Of a stretch of DNA of 64,000 nt, positions 18,256 to 27,559 are shown piece after piece. Positions within the stretch are counted from its first letter, which is position 1. Each line of letters opens with the position of its first letter. Both the position numbers and the translations under genes were made by a program. The notes below the pieces were generated by a model, which saw nothing but the letters and a program-made list of their open reading frames with translations, did not search any database and was not told the origin of the DNA. Origin of the DNA: Actinomadura rudentiformis (GTDB lineage: Bacteria; Actinomycetota; Actinomycetes; Streptosporangiales; Streptosporangiaceae); contig NZ_WBMT01000015.1 in assembly GCF_008923185.1 (NCBI RefSeq), positions 186,001 through 250,000 of the forward strand. The letters are read 5' to 3'.

Positions 18256-19164
18256 ATGCCCCTGTCACATCGCGTACCGGAGCTGAGTGCTCTGGAACTG
18301 CTGCTGGCCGTCGTACGGCTCGGCAGCATGGGGCGTGCGGCGGACGAGCTGGGCATCACCCAGCCGGCGGCCAGCGGCCGGATCAAGTCGATGGAACGGC
18401 AGCTCGGCGTTGCCCTCCTGGAGCGTTCACCCCGCGGCTCCCGTCCCACCAAGGCGGGCTCTCTGGTGGCCGAGTGGGCCCAGCAGGTGATGGACGCCGC
18501 GCACGCTCTGGACGCCGGTGTCGAGGCCCTGCGCGAGCGCCGTGACAGCCGTCTTCGGATTGCCGCGAGCATGACGATCGCCGAGTACCTGATCCCGGGG
18601 TGGTTGCTGGCTTTGCGTCAGTCGCGTCCGGACACCGCCGTCACGCTCCGCGCTGCCAATTCCGCAGCCGTTACGGAGCAGGTCCTTGCCGGTGAGGTCG
18701 ACCTGGGCTTCGTCGAGGGCGTGAACGCTCCCGAGCGTCTCGGAGGCGCTGTGATTACGACCGACCGCCTCCTCATCGTGGTCTCCCCTGCCCATGCGTG
18801 GGCTCGCCGCCGCAGCGGTGTCGCCGCCGCCGAACTCGCGGCCACTCCGCTGCTGCTGCGCGAGGAGGGCTCCGGTACGCGTGAGGTGATCGATCGTGCG
18901 CTCGCCTCGTTCGGCGGAACGGCTCCGCCCCTCCTGCAACTGGGCTCGACCACGGCGCTCAAGGCTGCAGCCGTTTCCGGCGCGGGCCCGGCGGCCGTCA
19001 GCGAGCTCGCCGTGGTGGAGGAACTGGCCGGCGGCCGCCTGATCGCCGTGCCGGTGCCGGAGCTGGACCTCAGCCGTCCGCTGCGTGCCGTCTGGCCGGT
19101 GGGGCAGCGGCCTGTCGGCCCCGCCCGGGACCTGCTCGCACTGACGCGCCGCCCGCGCCGCTGA
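18256..19164 (+). CDS. LysR-family transcriptional regulator
   Basis: Full-length LTTR of 302 residues. The N-terminal HTH is clear: ELLLAVVRLGSMGRAADELGITQPAASGRIKSMERQLGVALLERSPRGSRPTKAG. The effector-binding domain starts at RLRIAASMTIAEYLIPGWL and includes LAGEVDLGFVEG and PLLLREEGSGTREVID, the usual co-inducer-pocket segments. It is divergent from the TDT transporter across a perfect palindrome, the standard layout for a regulator that activates its neighbour and represses itself. The inducer cannot be inferred. Confidence 0.9.
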   Translation: MPLSHRVPELSALELLLAVVRLGSMGRAADELGITQPAASGRIKSMERQLGVALLERSPRGSRPTKAGSLVAEWAQQVMDAAHALDAGVEALRERRDSRLRIAASMTIAEYLIPGWLLALRQSRPDTAVTLRAANSAAVTEQVLAGEVDLGFVEGVNAPERLGGAVITTDRLLIVVSPAHAWARRRSGVAAAELAATPLLLREEGSGTREVIDRALASFGGTAPPLLQLGSTTALKAAAVSGAGPAAVSELAVVEELAGGRLIAVPVPELDLSRPLRAVWPVGQRPVGPARDLLALTRRPRR

Positions 19165-20315
19165 CGTCATCGTACGAACGGGGTCGTCTGCTCGCGCTTC
19201 GTCGGATATGCCATACGCACGACCGGTGTGTCTGCGCTGGCCGCTCGAACGGTGGACGTCCCCGTGTTCGCTTACGTCAGGCGCGACCACCGCCACAAGC
19301 CTCACCCAGCGCAGCGGCCGTGCGTCCTGATCACCGTTTCCAACGGGATCAACTGCCTGGTGCCCTTGAAGACATCCAGCCTGACCGCCTTGGAGACCGT
19401 CGAGCGTCGCGTCGCGTCGCGTCGTGGCGGCCCGGCCCGGCGGCCCTCGCATCGTCCGCACGCTCGGCGCACGCGACTGGCATGCGCACCGGTTGCGAGG
19501 GTGACCACTCGCCGGGCGGGCTCATCGCGGTGTCACCCACGCCACTGGAAGTCGTGTGGAACTTCGTCCCGGCTGGGGACGGCGAGTGAATTGCCTCAGC
19601 CATCGCGCTGATCCTGACCGCGAACGGATCCCCCGTTCATCCCAAGCAGTGTGGCCGGTGCTCCAAACGATCGTCGTTGGCCGTGGGTGCAGTTTGTGGG
19701 GATCCGACGGCTGTCGGACATCTCGTGATGAGAAGGCTGAAGGGAGTCGCCGTGCCAGAGGTGGACGATGGATTCGTCGCGTTGCCAAGGTCTGCCGCGT
19801 TGCCAACGCCCGCCCGCGCAGCCAGCATCTGCCCGCGCAACCAACGTCTGCCCGCGTTGGCAACGTAAGTCTGCCTACAGTGCGCAGGAGGCGGACGCGC
19901 CATGCGAGTCACGCGGCCCCCGCTTGTCCAACTCGGGTTTGTCTGCAGTTTCTGGTAGGTCTGCCCTCGACGGAGGGTGCACGCCCGCGATGCGAATGGA
20001 AGATCTGAGCCTGACGGGACCTGAGCTAAGTGGGCAAGCCCAGCTGTGCAGTGGGCGTGCCCGGCATTACGGGTAGGCACGTCCGGCGTTACAGGCAGGC
20101 GCGGCTGGGTCGTTCAACTAGGCATGCCCTCCATCGGCCACGGCGCTACATCCGCGCGGACGGACGGTGCATCCAGGCGGACGGACGGTGCATCCGCGCG
20201 GACGGACGGTGACTGGTGAATTCTTTTGTCGTGTGGCATCCGCCGTCATTACTCGACGGGCCGTCTGTGCCGTCTTACACTGCGAGACGGGTCGCCGATC
20301 GTGCGAGGATCTGCA
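19165..20315. other. 1.15-kb region without a supported gene
   Basis: No frame here has convincing start, codon use or family likeness. It contains repeated phrases instead: several copies of CCGCGTTGCCAACGCCCG-like text around 19780-19865, CGTCGCGTCGCGTCGTGG near 19405, and three exact-period 21-bp repeats at 20149-20211. It may be degraded coding DNA or a structured non-coding region. Confidence 0.45.
20149..20211. repeat. three 21-bp tandem repeats
   Basis: CATCCGCGCGGACGGACGGTG repeats three times in a row; the middle unit differs by two bases (CATCCAGGCGG). It ends about 105 bp before the MEDS/ATPase gene start, so it lies in that gene's upstream region. Confidence 0.6.
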
Positions 20316-21284
20316 ATGGTCGCCACGCGAGCAGCCGGGGCAAACGGCTTCGGGGGCAATCGCCGATTCGTGCACCAGGCGTTCCTGTACGACTCAGACC
20401 GCACGTTCGCGGAACGGGCAGGTGCCTTCCTACGTGATGGTCTGGCTCGCGGCGAACCAGGCTTCGTCGCCGTCACCCCGCACAACATCTCACTGCTTCA
20501 ACGCACTGTGCGGAGTTTGCAGCACAACATCGTGTACGTGAACGCGGCGGACTGGTACACCTCACCCGGCCGAACGCTCAGCGCTTACCTTCGCCGCCTG
20601 CGTGAGCACACCGGTCCCGGTTGGATCCGCGTCATCGGCGAACCGAGGTGGATCGGCCGTACGCCATCTCAGATCCTCGCCTGGCAACGCTACGAATCGG
20701 TCATCAACATGACGCTCGCGGGGAGTTCCGCCTGGATCCTGTGTCCGTACGACACCCGCGTCCTGCCGCGTGACGTGGTCGAGGGTGCCCGCCGTACACA
20801 TCCCGAGATCGTCGACCGTCACTGCACCGCCCAAAGCGATGCCTACGTCGAGCCCATCGCGTTCTCAGCCGAGTGCGATCAGCGTCCCTTGGCGCCGCCT
20901 CGGCCGCCAGTCACCACCCACTACATCAGCCGTTCTGAGCTGAGGCGTACACGCCGGTTGGTGGTCCTGACCGCGCTCGACCTCGGGTTGAACGGAGAGC
21001 GGCTTGACGACTTCGCGACCTCCGTGCAGGAGATCGCGACGAACGTGGTCGAACACGGTGGCGGCGACGGAACGGCCAGGGTCTGGCTCGACGGCAACGA
21101 CGTCGTCTGCGATGTGATCGACCGCGGGGCCGACTGGAACTACCACGCCATCGGCCACCACCCGCCCTCCCCGGACTCCACCAGCGGCCTGGGCGTGTGG
21201 ATCGCCCGCCGTCTCTGCGACCAAGTAGAGATCCGGACCGGCCCGAACGGCTCCCTGGTGCGTCTCCGTATGGCACGGGCGTGA
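20316..21284 (+). CDS. MEDS-domain sensor fused to anti-sigma (HATPase_c_2) kinase domain
   Basis: A 322-residue cytosolic regulator. Residues 15-185 resemble the MEDS domain (FVHQAFLYDSDRTFAERAGAFLRDGLARGEPGFVAVTP; LAWQRYESVIN; AWILCPYDTRVLP), a methanogen/actinomycete sensory module of unknown ligand. Residues 215-322 form a RsbW-type GHKL ATPase: LDDFATSVQEIATNVVEHGGGDG holds the N box, VICDVIDRGADWN-like text the G1 box, and SGLGVWIARRLCDQVEI the G2 region. In actinomycetes such fusions act in partner-switching control of alternative sigma factors. The ATG at 20316 follows GAGG with an 8-nt spacer. No anti-anti-sigma gene is adjacent. Confidence 0.85.
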   Translation: MVATRAAGANGFGGNRRFVHQAFLYDSDRTFAERAGAFLRDGLARGEPGFVAVTPHNISLLQRTVRSLQHNIVYVNAADWYTSPGRTLSAYLRRLREHTGPGWIRVIGEPRWIGRTPSQILAWQRYESVINMTLAGSSAWILCPYDTRVLPRDVVEGARRTHPEIVDRHCTAQSDAYVEPIAFSAECDQRPLAPPRPPVTTHYISRSELRRTRRLVVLTALDLGLNGERLDDFATSVQEIATNVVEHGGGDGTARVWLDGNDVVCDVIDRGADWNYHAIGHHPPSPDSTSGLGVWIARRLCDQVEIRTGPNGSLVRLRMARA

Positions 21285-21331
21285 CCGACCCCTTTTCAGA
21301 TCATTGATCCGAAATCCGCTACGGTGCTCGC

Positions 21332-21727
21332 ATGGTCTCTGAGGGCTTCGTTCCATGGCACCGGCCCAGCCCGCTGCTCACTGCCATCGGTGGCTTCTCC
21401 CGCCACCCCGACGATCCCCTCCGCGCGGGTTTCACGGTCGAGGGTCCCAAGATGAACGCCCGCGGTCTGCTCCACGGCGGCGTGATCGCCACCATCGGCG
21501 ACGTGGTGATCGGGCACGCCCTGGCCGTTCAGACCGACCCTCCGGCTCGCCTCGTCACCATCAACCTCTCCTGCGACCTTCTGGGTACGGCTCGCGAGGG
21601 CGAATGGGTCGACATCACGGTCACTCCGACCCGCGTAGGCCGGAAGCTCGCGTCAGGCACTGCGACGTTCACGACTCGCCGTGTAATAGCCAACGTGACC
21701 GGTCTCTTCATGCCAGTCCCAGCCTGA
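21332..21727 (+). CDS. PaaI-like hotdog-fold thioesterase
   Basis: A 131-residue single hotdog domain. MNARGLLHGGVIATIGDVVIGHAL contains the family's HGG turn and the helix that carries the catalytic Asp; ARLVTINLSCDLLGTAREGEWVDITVTPTRVGRKLASGTATF gives the central beta-strands. Members hydrolyse acyl- or phenylacyl-CoA thioesters, which could link it to fatty-acid metabolism, but the substrate is not evident. It is the last ordinary chromosomal gene before the insertion sequence begins 65 bp downstream. Confidence 0.85.
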   Translation: MVSEGFVPWHRPSPLLTAIGGFSRHPDDPLRAGFTVEGPKMNARGLLHGGVIATIGDVVIGHALAVQTDPPARLVTINLSCDLLGTAREGEWVDITVTPTRVGRKLASGTATFTTRRVIANVTGLFMPVPA

Positions 21728-21792
21728 CTCTTGTCTCAGCGACCGCAGGCAAGTCGCCTGTGGCAGCGCCAGGGTCTCCTCCGAACTCCGCG

Positions 21793-22777
21793 CTAGGGCG
21801 TGTCCCGTGATCTTTGATGGCGGTTTGTTGTAGATGATCCGTGTGGATGAGGAGCGTCTGAAGCGTCATGACCTGACGAACGAGGAGTGGGCGCGGCTGG
21901 CGCCGCTGCTCCCTATGCAGAACGTGCACGGGGCTAGGTGGAGCGATCATCGGATGGTGATCAACGGGGTGTTCTTCCGGACCCGGGCGAGCTGCGCCTG
22001 GCGGGACCTGCCGCCGTGTTACGGCAGGTGGAAGACGGTCTACAACCGGCATCGCCGGTGGTCGCTGGACGGGACGTGGGAGCGGATCCTCGACGGGCTG
22101 CGCGCCGGGTGCGACGAAGCCGAGGGCGAGGACTGGACGGTCAGCGCCGACTCCACGATCGTGCGGGCGCACCAGCACGCGGCCGGGGCGCGGCACGCCC
22201 CGGCCGTCGACATCACCCAAAAGGGGCCGGTAAAGATCCCGAACGGATGACGAACGGCGGTCGCGAAGCGCTTGGCCGGTCCCGGGGTGGTCTGACCACG
22301 AAGATTCATCTGGTCGCCGATCGGCGGTGCCGTCCGATCGCCCGGCTCACCTCGCCCGGGCAGCACGCCGACTGCCCGAAGTTCATCGCGCTGATGGAGT
22401 CCATCCGCATCCCGCGCCGCGGCGTTGGCCGTCCTCGCAAGAAGCCGGCACGCGCCTTGGCCGACAAGGCGTATTCCTCCCGCGCCAACCGTCGCTACCT
22501 GCAGCGACGCGGTATCAAGGCCGTTATCCCGGTCAAGAAAGACCAGGCCGCCCATCGCGCCGGCCGCGGCTCCAAGGGCGGACGGCCGCCGGTCTTCGAC
22601 CGTGACGCCTACAAAGAACGCAACACCGTCGAACGCTGCGTCAACAAGCTCCGCCAGCACCGCGCCGTCGCCACCCGCTACGACAAGAGAGAACGCATCT
22701 ACCAGGGCACCATCGACGTCGCCTCGATCCGCATCTGGCTCCGCCACCCCGCCAAATGATCAAGGGGCAGTCCCTAG
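21793..22777 (+). mobile_element. IS5-family (IS427-like) insertion sequence
   Basis: The element is framed by CTAG at both ends (21793-21796 and 22774-22777), which is or contains the target duplication used by this group (TA or CTAG). The left end reads CTAGGGCGTGTCCCGTGATC; the nearest right end read inward is CTAGGGACTGCCCCTTGATC, an imperfect inverted repeat. A much better partner of the left end lies further right at 23493-23512. The single transposase is made from two overlapping frames. Confidence 0.75.
21834..22759 (+). CDS. IS5-family transposase, two frames joined by -1 frameshift
   Basis: DDE transposase. The first frame (21834-22250) gives the DUF4096-like N-terminal domain (LTNEEWARLAPLLP; HRMVINGVFFRTRASCAWRDLPPCYGRW) and the first catalytic Asp in DWTVSADSTIVRAHQHAAG. 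The second frame, shifted by -1 and open to 22759, carries GGLTTKIHLVADRRCRPI, the second Asp near ADKAYSSRANRRYL and the catalytic Glu in RNTVERCVNKLRQHRAVATRYDK. The frames meet near CCCAAAAGGGG at 22217-22227, a suitable slippery run for the programmed frameshift known in this group. All catalytic residues are present, so the element may be active. Confidence 0.85.
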
Positions 22778-23403
22778 TGGAGGCGTGCCAGCAAGTGGGC
22801 GTCGAGGAAGCCCCGTTCGGAGGCCGGATCGTGGAGCAGCCTGGCGAACGTGACAAGCCCGACCCCGGCCAGCAACTCGGCGAGCCGGTCCACCGGCCAG
22901 CTATAGGCGGGCGTCACCTTGTGGTCGAAGCGGACCGGCTCCGGTCCGTCCGTCGCGAAGAACGAGACCAGGAGCAGGCCCCCTGGGGCCAGGACACGTA
23001 CCTGCTCGGCGAGGAGCGCGGGCATTTCCCCAGGCGGGGTGTGGATCATCGAGTAGTGAGCCAGCACGCCGCCGAGAGCGCCGTCCTCGACCGGCAAGGC
23101 CTCCATCCGCGCCTCATCAAACCGCAGCGCCGGATGGGCCCTCCGGGCGTGTTCGACCATGCCCGGGGAGAGGTCGAGCCCGAAGGCTTCCAGCTCCAGA
23201 TCGTGCAGCATGGCCGTCAGATGTCCTGGCCCGCACCCGACGTCGGCTACCCGCGGCTTCCCCATCCCGCGCACCAACTCGGCGAAGGTGCCGATCATGT
23301 TCCGCGAGAACGGCTGATCCTCCAACCGATCGGCGAACATCGACGCATACAGCTCGACGACCCCGTCATAGGCCGCTCTGGTCTCGCCCTGGTGCTCCGT
23401 CAC
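22774..23403 (-). CDS. class I SAM-dependent methyltransferase
   Basis: About 209 residues with a complete Rossmann methyltransferase core: motif I VADVGCGPGHLTAML, motif II acidic LEAFGLDLSPGMVEHARRAHP, motif III region MEALPVEDGALGGVLAHYSMIHTPP, and LLAEQVRVLAPGGLLLVSFF. This is the Methyltransf_11/25 type, with small-molecule or unknown substrates. The GTG at 23403 (MTEHQGETRAAYDG) gives a natural N-terminus; a GTG at 23421 is possible. Its TAG stop is formed by the CTAG at the IS right end, so the transposon lies exactly at its 3' end. Another IS-end-like sequence follows its promoter side. Confidence 0.85.
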   Translation of the reverse strand: MTEHQGETRAAYDGVVELYASMFADRLEDQPFSRNMIGTFAELVRGMGKPRVADVGCGPGHLTAMLHDLELEAFGLDLSPGMVEHARRAHPALRFDEARMEALPVEDGALGGVLAHYSMIHTPPGEMPALLAEQVRVLAPGGLLLVSFFATDGPEPVRFDHKVTPAYSWPVDRLAELLAGVGLVTFARLLHDPASERGFLDAHLLARLH

Positions 23404-23492
23404 GGGAAGGGAAGCTAACACCCGCGCACCTCCGCACCTTCTCCGGCCCCTATGCCGACCCCGCCCCTGGAGCCTGACCGTCCCAACACATG

Positions 23493-23512
23493 ATCACGGG
23501 ACAGGCCCTAGT
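23493..23512 (-). repeat. second right-end-like inverted repeat of the IS
   Basis: GATCACGGGACAGGCCCTAG is the inverted complement of the IS left end with one mismatch in 20 positions, a closer match than the proximal right end at 22758-22777. It also terminates in CTAG. It lies on the far side of the methyltransferase gene. Confidence 0.7.
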
Positions 23513-24120
23513 CCGAATGCTCTGCTTCTACCGACACCACGTGCCTACTGCGAGCTTTGCTTCGCGGTTGCTTCATTCGCGTTTGCAGGGCAGGGAGCCG
23601 CAGTGCGCGCAGCAACGTGCGGTACAGGGCAATGCGTGATGGTCCGCAGTTCCTGTGGCGCGGATTCGAGTCGAGGCCGTCGCGGTGATTGGGCGACGCG
23701 TGGATGCCGGCGAGCGGCGGGTGGGTGTGCCGACCGAGCCGTCGCACTTCGATCGCCTGCCGATGCCGTGGGGTCTCTCGGTGTTGCATCGTCGCTGGAG
23801 CGGGTGCTGTTCGAGCTTGGAAGCAGGGCCGATTCCAGATGCTGCATCAAGATCAGCAGGAGTAGGCCGGCTGCCGGGGTGAGGAGTGCTGCGACGATCG
23901 GTCTCGCCTCCATCCAGGACGGTGGATGTCTGGCACGTTCGCTGACGGTGCAGAGCAGGTGCGTGCTGGCTTACCCCTGGGTACGAGGCGAAACATGCAC
24001 CCGACGGCAAGAGAGTGCTGTTTGTGGTGATTGCTTCTTGCATAGGGCTTTTGTAGAGGGGCACTACTTGCGGAGTCGCAACGCGTACGGACAGACCGTT
24101 CGCGACGTTCGAAAGGAGCG
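23513..24120. other. 608-bp region without a supported gene
   Basis: Frames on both strands lack family likeness and consistent codon use. The final 60 bp, with AGAAAGGAGCG-like text, form the leader of the small YegP-like gene. The rest may be old degraded coding sequence. Confidence 0.4.
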
Positions 24121-24123
24121 ATG

Positions 24124-24309
24124 ATGGCCGGCAAGTTCACCCTGAAGAAGGGCAGCACAGGCAAGTACCACTTCAACCTCGTGGCCACCAACGGGCAGGT
24201 GATCGCGACCAGCGAGAGCTACGAGAGCAAGGCGGCGGCGTTGAAGGGCATCGAGTCCGTCCGCAAGAACGCCGCCGAGGCGCAACTGGTCGATGAGACC
24301 AGCAGCTGA
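24124..24309 (+). CDS. YegP/DUF1508 family small protein
   Basis: A 61-residue single-repeat member of the YegP family: GKFTLKKGSTGKYHFNLVATNGQVIATSESYESKAAALKGIESVRKNAAEAQLVD, with the family's F.L...G.Y.F.L.A.NG..IA.SE.Y.SK....GI.SV..NA pattern. AAAGGAGCG precedes two adjacent ATG codons (24121 and 24124). The family is common in actinomycetes as monomers or tandem repeats; no biochemical role is established. Confidence 0.88.
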   Translation: MAGKFTLKKGSTGKYHFNLVATNGQVIATSESYESKAAALKGIESVRKNAAEAQLVDETSS

Positions 24310-24419
24310 TCGCCACGCTGTCTACCTGGCGCGAAGCTTTACTCCGTCACCGCACCGCACGGATCGAAGTCCCCGTACGTGAATGCGAGCACCCACCGCC
24401 ACGCGGGTGAACGATGAGT

Positions 24420-24885
24420 CCGCCTACGGACGACCGCATTGCGGCGGAGGGCGACGCTGACCTGGTCAAGCAGGCGTTCCGAGCTGCGGCTGGCGGTTGC
24501 CGAGATCAAGAAAGGGCAGGCAACCTGCAGTGGCGCAGGCCGTCGGCCTGGTGGCCATGTGCTGAGCGGGAGCATTGATCGCGGGCGCTTGGCTCTCGTA
24601 CTCCCCCCGTGGGCATCTGCACTCATCATCGCGGTGGTGTTGTTCGTGGTGGCGGCGGTGCCGGGCCGCAAGAAGGCCAGACGAGGCCGTCGAGGACCTC
24701 AAGGAAGACGTCACCACGATCAAGAAGAGAGCCAACCGACGACCGCTCGGGCGTTCAGACCGGCCAGGAGGAAGAGACGCTGCAGTCCGACATCGAACGC
24801 ACCCGGGCCGAGCCGACACCGTCAGGGATGCGTTCATCGCGGCCGTCCACGCTCGTCGGCCTGGGCAGAACGCGGAACGGTAGGT
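24420..24885 (+). pseudogene. decayed Phage_holin_3_6-like and DUF3618-like genes
   Basis: Three frames together read as an actinomycete envelope-stress pair. Frame 1 holds SELRLAVAEIKKGQ (24478-24519) and LALVLPPWASALIIAVVLFVVAAV (24588-24660), the membrane segment of the holin-superfamily (DUF1469-like) protein. Frame 2 continues with DEAVEDLKEDVTTIKKRA (24680-24733), its charged tail. Frame 3 has TLQSDIERTRAE, and frame 2 again DTVRDAFIAAVHARR, which match a DUF3618-like protein broken by a deletion after the AE. At least two frameshifts and missing starts make this non-functional. Confidence 0.65.
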
Positions 24886-24893
24886 TGGCGGGG

Positions 24894-25388
24894 ATGCACT
24901 TGCCGATCTGGTACGCCGCCTGGGAGTACGAATGCTGCGGCCCTTCCCTCGAGCCTGGGGCCGAGCTGAGCGTCAACCTGGTGCTGGAGGATTTCACCGC
25001 AGAGCCGACCGATCGTGGGCAGCCGCTCGGCTGGCGGGCGGCCGAATCGGGTGCGGTCGACTTCGTCGCCGACTTCGGCCGACGTGAACCGTATCCGCGA
25101 GCCGACTTCGGAGGCATCTCGTCGGCGGTCGACGGCCCGGTTCAGACCGGGCGTTTTCAGGGGACCGGTTTCCTGTGGCACCGTGCGCATGAGGACTTCG
25201 GAATCGGCGAGCCATACCAGGTTGTTGTGCGCAAGCTGTGCTGTGCTCGGCAGATCCTTCAGCGGACGGACCCGGTCACGATTCAGGTCACGGGGCACGA
25301 GCAGCCGACCGAAATCGGCGGGGCGGACGACTGCCCGCCTCGCGCCGATTTCTTTCTCATGGCCGAAGTAGTCAGCCACGGGCGGTGA
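24894..25388 (+). CDS. DUF6578-like protein of unknown function
   Basis: A 164-residue soluble protein. The N-terminus HLPIWYAAWEYECCGPSLEPGAELSVNLVL, with Trp, a Glu/Gln-x-CC-G turn and a short beta-strand pattern, resembles a family common in streptomycetes (DUF6578-like, by memory only). It is acidic, rich in Phe/Trp, and lacks transmembrane or catalytic motifs. The ATG at 24894 follows GGCGGGG; longer versions of this frame run into the upstream pseudogene and are rejected. It converges on the secreted protein gene with 3 bp between the stops. Confidence 0.6.
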   Translation: MHLPIWYAAWEYECCGPSLEPGAELSVNLVLEDFTAEPTDRGQPLGWRAAESGAVDFVADFGRREPYPRADFGGISSAVDGPVQTGRFQGTGFLWHRAHEDFGIGEPYQVVVRKLCCARQILQRTDPVTIQVTGHEQPTEIGGADDCPPRADFFLMAEVVSHGR

Positions 25389-25391
25389 GGG

Positions 25392-25898
25392 TCAGGCGCG
25401 GTCGCAAGTGCCGCCCTTCTTGTCCCAGGTGGAGGTGATGATGCCCGTGTCGCCGGTCGATGTCCCGGGGACGTCCTTGGTCGAGTAGACGACCTTGAAG
25501 TAGTACTTGGTGTTGCTGGTGTTGTACTTGCGGCAATAGATCAGCGAGTTGCCGTTCTTGATGATGCGCTTCGGTGCCTGCAGCGTCTTGGAGATGTTGC
25601 GCTCGAAGCTCTTGCTCCAGCGCTTGCTGAAGTGCCGGTATCCCCACTTCTTGGTGCCGCATCGCAGCACGGCCCCCTTGGGCGGGGCGCCCTTCTTGAC
25701 GAACCTCCAGTAGTCGGTGATCGGCTCAGCAGCGGGCTTGTGCTTGCAGTTCGGCTTGGCGGCGGCGGCCACCGCAGATGACTGGCCTGCCACCCGCTCG
25801 GCGTGCGCTGTTGCGGAGCCGGCGGGGAGGGCGGTGACGCCGACCGCCGAAGCGATGAGGGTTGAGCAGACCAGGGCCGACCTTCTACGCGCAGTCAC
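25392..25898 (-). CDS. small secreted protein
   Basis: A 168-residue exported protein with a signal peptide (MTARRRSALVCSTLIASAVGVTALP, likely cleavage after a TAHA or ATA site near residue 32). The mature part is very basic and aromatic, with four Cys (NCKHK, LRCGTKK, IYCRKY, GTCDRA) that could form two disulfides. Start is a GTG with GAAGAGGAC 9 nt upstream. No family was recognised. Small, basic, disulfide-rich secreted proteins can be toxins or wall-binding factors, but nothing here decides. Confidence 0.65.
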   Translation of the reverse strand: MTARRRSALVCSTLIASAVGVTALPAGSATAHAERVAGQSSAVAAAAKPNCKHKPAAEPITDYWRFVKKGAPPKGAVLRCGTKKWGYRHFSKRWSKSFERNISKTLQAPKRIIKNGNSLIYCRKYNTSNTKYYFKVVYSTKDVPGTSTGDTGIITSTWDKKGGTCDRA

Positions 25899-26159
25899 TA
25901 TGCAGAGTCCTCTTCACGTTCTCGGGGGTGCCGTTCTGGCGGATGAGCGACTCATGATCACAGATGACCGTCGCCGGGTAAAAGATCTTGGGGGGCCCAA
26001 TTTGGTCCGGGCGCCTCTCGTACCGGAGCACGGCACGATGAGCCAATTCCGGGGAAGTCAGCGCCGTGGCTGGCGTGCTGGATCGGTGGCACGCGGCTCA
26101 TCTGAACGGAGACGTCGTGACTGACAATCAATGGAGGAGGTACGCCTGCGCGTATGAAG

Positions 26160-26545
26160 GCCGACATCGCGAGGAAGGAGTTTTCCCGAGGCGGGCGCCT
26201 TCGGCATAGGCCCCGGCCCTGTCTCTGCAGATGACGCGCACTCCCCGAGTGAGACTGGAGCCAGGCGGCCAGGGGTGTCGACCCGCCGGACGTCGAGCAT
26301 GTCGATGGTCCGGTGCGGTCCATGTCCAACAGCAGCGTCGCGTATGAGTGGCCACGTTTCTTGGCCAGCACGTTCACCCCGAGCACGGTGGCCTGGCCGT
26401 TCGGCGGTTCGGGAAGGGCGCGGATCATCCTGATCAGCAAGGAGCACGACGCGATGACGCCGAGCACGTTCACCAGCCGGGCGTCGGCCTGTGCGCCACC
26501 TACGACTTTGCAGCCCAACGGCAGGACGGCGGGCCGAGCGCACAC
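26160..26545 (-). pseudogene. remnant of ISL3-family transposase
   Basis: Minus-strand frames keep the family's central block in pieces: LIRMIRALPEPP and KKRGHSYATLLLDMDR with LAAWLQSHSG in one frame, then VRVICRDRAGAYAEGARLG in another. The usual first catalytic Asp motif VDDFA is altered to VNVLA, and both ends are missing. This is a dead fragment of about 130 codons. Confidence 0.7.
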
Positions 26546-26599
26546 CTGGCCGATCTGGCGTATCACCAGCTCAGCAGGCCCCCATAGGGAGCTACACCC

Positions 26600-27495
26600 A
26601 TGAGATTCACACCTATCTGAGCTGCGGGATCAGGATGCTGGTCGTGACCGCCACCGACCTCTCCAAGCTCCAGGTTCCCAGCGACTTCGCGCTTCTGTTG
26701 CGAGACCGCTTCATTGAACTTCGACTCAACCGGACCTACCGCAGCCTGCGGGTCACCCGGAGTCCTCCAAGGCTGCCCCTTCACATCGACACGGACGAGG
26801 TCGCTGCCGTCGGGACTGCCGCTGACCGGGACAATGATCCTCGGACTGTGTTGGCATCGGTGACTGCACCCAACGTCGTGGTCCGAGGCCTTCAGCGCCC
26901 GCAGTCGGCTGTTGGGCGCCCTCTTCCACCTCACAGCCTTCCGTGGCATCCGTCGCGCCGAGGTCGCCGGGCTGCCCTGGACCGACACGGATCGATCACG
27001 ATCCGCGAGACCCGCCCAGACGACGACACGAAGAGCGAGGCTGGCGAGAGGACGGTCGGCCTCGACCAGGAGACCATCAGGGTGCTGCGTGTCTGGCGTA
27101 CGCGCCAGAAGGAGGAGGAAAGGCTGGCCGAGAGGGTGTGGATCGACTTCGGCAGGGTGTTCACCCGTCTCGACGGCTGAGTGGATCTCGCAGCGCTTCG
27201 AAGCACTCGTCGAGCGCTACGGCATGGTCAGGCGCCGTCACCTGAAGGAAGGCTGGACCACTGAGCACATCACCGACGCCATCGTCTGAGCGAGCGCATG
27301 GTCCGAGTCGCCATCGAGAGCGGCCCTCTCCACCGATCAGGTTCCATGATCTGCGCCATGGATCGGCGACGCTGACCTTCCTCGGGAAGTTCGACATGAA
27401 GGTGATCAGCGCCACGCTCGGTCATCGTTCACCGCCGACACCTACGCCTGCGGTGGCCGAGGCAATGGCCGCCGTTGTGCCGCGTCGTCGCGATG
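26600..27495 (+). pseudogene. decayed tyrosine-recombinase integrase
   Basis: Pieces of a phage/ICE integrase appear in order but in three frames: FHLTAFRGIRRAEVAGLPWTD (box I region with its catalytic Arg) at about 26915, then ITIRETRPDDDTKSEAGERTVGLDQETIRVL and ERVWIDFGRVFTRLDG, a stop at 27178, then WISQRFEALVERYGM, and RFHDLRHGSATLTFLGKFDMKVISATLGHRS (box II HxLRH and the following conserved His) at 27340-27430. The frame changes and internal stop show it is inactive. It ends about 65 bp before a tRNA-Ser fragment, the normal position for such an integrase beside its attachment site. Confidence 0.75.
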
Positions 27496-27559
27496 TGCCC
27501 ACCAGAAGCCGAAAACGCCCCCGCCGAAGTCATCAACTTCAACGAGGGCGCTTCTACCG

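Noticed and set aside
20149..20211. Iterons of a replication origin
   Set aside because: Only three 21-bp units, no replication gene and no AT-rich region beside them.
26637..27180. 229-residue frame as an intact gene
   Set aside because: It contains only part of an integrase, with frame changes and a stop before the catalytic box II.
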